Part shown: piece after piece, positions 61,936 to 64,000 of the stretch
Layout of the letters: every line of letters starts with the position of its first letter
Numbering within the stretch: position 1 is the first letter of the stretch
DNA from: Brugia malayi
Taxonomy: Eukaryota; Nematoda; Chromadorea; Rhabditida; Onchocercidae
Reading direction: 5' to 3'
Assembly: GCF_000002995.4 (NCBI RefSeq)
Contig: NW_025062476.1
Coordinates: 11,282,501-11,346,500 of the forward strand
Length of the DNA: 64,000 nt
The notes under the pieces: model-generated
The model's input: only the letters and a program-made list of their open reading frames with translations
The model's database searches: none
Told to the model about the DNA's origin: nothing
Made by a program: the position numbers and the translations under genes

Positions 61936-62189
61936 AATGAGTGAGGACCGCATTGAAATACTAAGTAGACATGAAAATAATTTACCAAAGTTTTGAAATT
62001 ATTGTCAAAAAAATGTAATGGAATATAGAAATCATCATTCAAAATGAGCATCTCCAGTAAAAACATTAGAAAAAAAATGCTTAATTGCTTAATTTCAACT
62101 ACGCAAATATGAATATAAGCAATCTAAATTAATTTCGAGCTTCTTATTATAGGCAAAAGTAAAATAGCACTCTTCGTTAATTTTAAAGT

Positions 62190-62310
62190 TAATAATTCAT
62201 CAATCCCTTCAAACAGAAGTAATTGCAACAGCACCATTTCAGTCTCAAACTTCCGGAACGACTATCACCGAAATTTGACTACGAAGTTTAGTCAACAAAG
62301 ATTGATAAAT
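62190..62310. repeat. Diverged partial copy next to the segmental duplication
   Basis: Aligns by eye with 62377-62492 and with 39002-39112 (AATTCATCAATCCCTTCAAA onward), with about 10 percent substitutions and small indels. It lies just upstream of the near-identical block. Copy 1 has no such neighbour. Confidence 0.75.
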
Positions 62311-62315
62311 ATCCA

Positions 62316-64000
62316 AATGCAGACGGGCATTAATTTTAAACTAATATCTAGGAAATATTTTCAATGATAATTTCAATACTAATTCATCAATCCCTTCAAA
62401 CAGAAGCAATTGCAACAGCACTTTGTGAACCATTTCAGTCTCAAACTTCCAGAACAACTATCACCGAAGTTTAGTCAACAAAGAAGAAAGTTAATTCTTA
62501 GCTCGTATATATTTGCTTGCGCATCTGACTTGGAATGCAATTAAATGAATACACTCATATTATGCAACTCAGCTACAATAAGATAAAGAAAAGTAAATTT
62601 GATATGGCAGTGATTTCTAGTTGTGATATTTATAAGGAGTCTTACAAATATCACATAAAAGTCATCAAATATTCTCACAGATCTGTCCACACAATTAAAT
62701 TTCAAAATATTTCAGAAATTAGTTCATCTTAAGTCCTTTACATTTATCATACCATTGTATTTAAGGTAACTATTACAGTTCGTTTCCGAGAATATGGTGT
62801 TACACATTGGATATTTATCAATAAAATCAACCATGAAAATAATATTTCTTGTAAAGATTTCTTATCATTTCAGTAAATTATGGCAAAAAAATTGATAAAT
62901 GAAATGTATTTTGCTGATTCTTTAATTATTTTTTTTTAGTAAATACTAAGAAAAAACACGAAAACTTTTGTTTAAATGAGAATAATTTTGTTTTCCTTCA
63001 ATAATTTACTCACGAAAACAATTCGTGCCGCATAAATATGAGTAAATATTTTTATTGAACTTAAATTTCCAATAAACCAGCTTTGCATGTTCTAATGCTG
63101 TTATAATAATTTAGATGAGATATGTTAAGATTTGAATGGAACTTAAAGATGAATGAATTGCTAACGGATCACCGACAACGATACAGCATTTACACTTCTT
63201 TGGAAAACAAATAATATAGCCATGATTAGTTAAGAGCCCAATTGAAAATATTTGTCGTTGATTAATGAAATAACCGTAAATTATCAAAAAAATAAAAATT
63301 TTTGAACTACAAGTTTTATTGAATGTTTTATTACAAATCTTTAACTGAGTGCAATATTATTCAAAATTATTTTAAATCGTAGAATTTACTGTTTGTATTA
63401 CTTCAAATTCAGATATTTTGTAATTTTGTGAAAACGAGTGAATGCTTTTGATGTCTAATAGCTCAACTATATATTTCTTTACTTAATTGACTTAATTGTA
63501 ATTGAGGATGTTATACTTTATGTTTTCATCTTTTTAATATAGTAGTTATATGGTGGTCTCATATATTCTAAAACTTCACACCACAAATCGCTTAAAAAAA
63601 CTAACAAGAAATATTTATTTTATAAAATTGATCAGAAAATTTATCTCATCCTTTTATATCAATGGATCTTGTTAGCGAAGTAACAACTCAAAGTGCAAAA
63701 CATATTGTATATAAGGAAGGAGCATTGCTATCATTAATAAGCTATGTTTTGCGCACTTATGCTTATTTGGTTATTGGTACAGTACTCGCACTGGTCAATA
63801 TACCCATCTTTTTCCTTGTGGTAACTCGTAAAACACTAAGGTTAACCGATTTATTTCTTAATAGAAATTTAAGAAAATAGCATCGAACATAGTTTAATAA
63901 ACAGTTTTATTGGAAAATTTTTGCAATAAGAAAAAAAAAAACAAACAAATTATTACTTCAACTATGGTTAAATCACTCGGAAATAATATGAAAGAGTTGA
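62316..64000. repeat. Near-identical segmental duplication, copy 2 (runs off the window)
   Basis: Same sequence as 38938-40629, in the same orientation and offset by 23378 bases, dropping to 23371 after the shorter poly(A). It begins at the word AATGCAGACGGG. Confidence 0.95.
63662..64000 (+). CDS. Srsx-like chemoreceptor A duplicate, first exon only
   Basis: Exon 63662-63840 encodes the same first 59 residues and split codon as receptor A at 40284-40462 and ends at the same AG/GTTAAC donor. The rest lies beyond the window, so whether the duplicate gene is complete cannot be told from here. Confidence 0.8.

Noticed and set aside
61758..62066. 102-codon minus-strand open frame
   Set aside because: Translation of an AAT-type microsatellite into poly-isoleucine.
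1..64000. CRISPR arrays, bacterial operons, endosymbiont insertions
   Set aside because: No regularly spaced repeats with unique spacers, no Shine-Dalgarno-led gene strings and no intronless bacterial-type gene were seen.

Overview
This is a window of a very AT-rich eukaryotic nuclear genome, and it reads as a parasitic nematode, most likely a filarial worm. The genes are split into many short exons (about 45-380 bp). Nearly every intron has GT..AG ends and the nematode TTTCAG-type acceptor. Several first exons have an acceptor-like TTNCAG 10-20 bases before the ATG, as expected for spliced-leader trans-splicing. The proteins include nematode-type chemoreceptors, a membrane-anchored HOOK protein of the ZYG-12 type and a LECT2-like secreted protein. 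Exon coordinates were derived by hand from splice signals and reading-frame phase. In six multi-exon genes every phase closes and the total coding length is a multiple of three, which is strong internal support.

Layout. 390-7780 (minus): pyruvate kinase, 13 exons, 519 aa. 10242-16676 (plus): HOOK/ZYG-12-like dynein adaptor, 18 exons, 720 aa, ending in a transmembrane segment and a KASH-like tail. 18095-19439 (plus): CoA-type Nudix hydrolase, 3 exons, 233 aa. 24057-26603 (plus): polyglutamine and C2H2 zinc-finger gene whose 5' half has an in-frame stop. 27767-31646 (plus): LECT2-like secreted protein, 9 exons, 331 aa, with two peptidase-M23-like domains that lack the metal ligands. 32744-34334 (plus): DUSP15/22-like dual-specificity phosphatase. 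36942-38937 (minus): wreck of a BEL/Pao LTR retrotransposon (gag zinc knuckles, reverse transcriptase, polypurine tract, one LTR). 40284-42096, 50827-53069 and 55967-58841 (plus): three seven-transmembrane receptor genes. 63662-end: first exon of a fourth, identical to the first exon of the gene at 40284.

The first half (1-34 kb) is conserved single-copy gene territory: central metabolism, nuclear and centrosome positioning, CoA turnover and signalling. The second half (34-64 kb) is an accessory, repeat-rich chemoreceptor neighbourhood. It holds a near-identical direct duplication of about 1.69 kb (38938-40629 and 62316-64000), an older dispersed repeat in two copies (about 34975-35580 and 60195-60845), an interleaved inverted-repeat complex (42512-44577), a 3'-truncated retroelement remnant and two degenerate minisatellite-like arrays. 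The two Srsx-like receptors share all five intron positions and four exon lengths exactly, so the cluster grew by duplication. I saw no rRNA, no convincing tRNA, no CRISPR and no bacterial-style operon. No single new multi-gene system stands out. The most interesting items are the KASH-tailed HOOK protein, the double pseudo-peptidase LECT2 protein and the duplication and repeat architecture of the receptor cluster.
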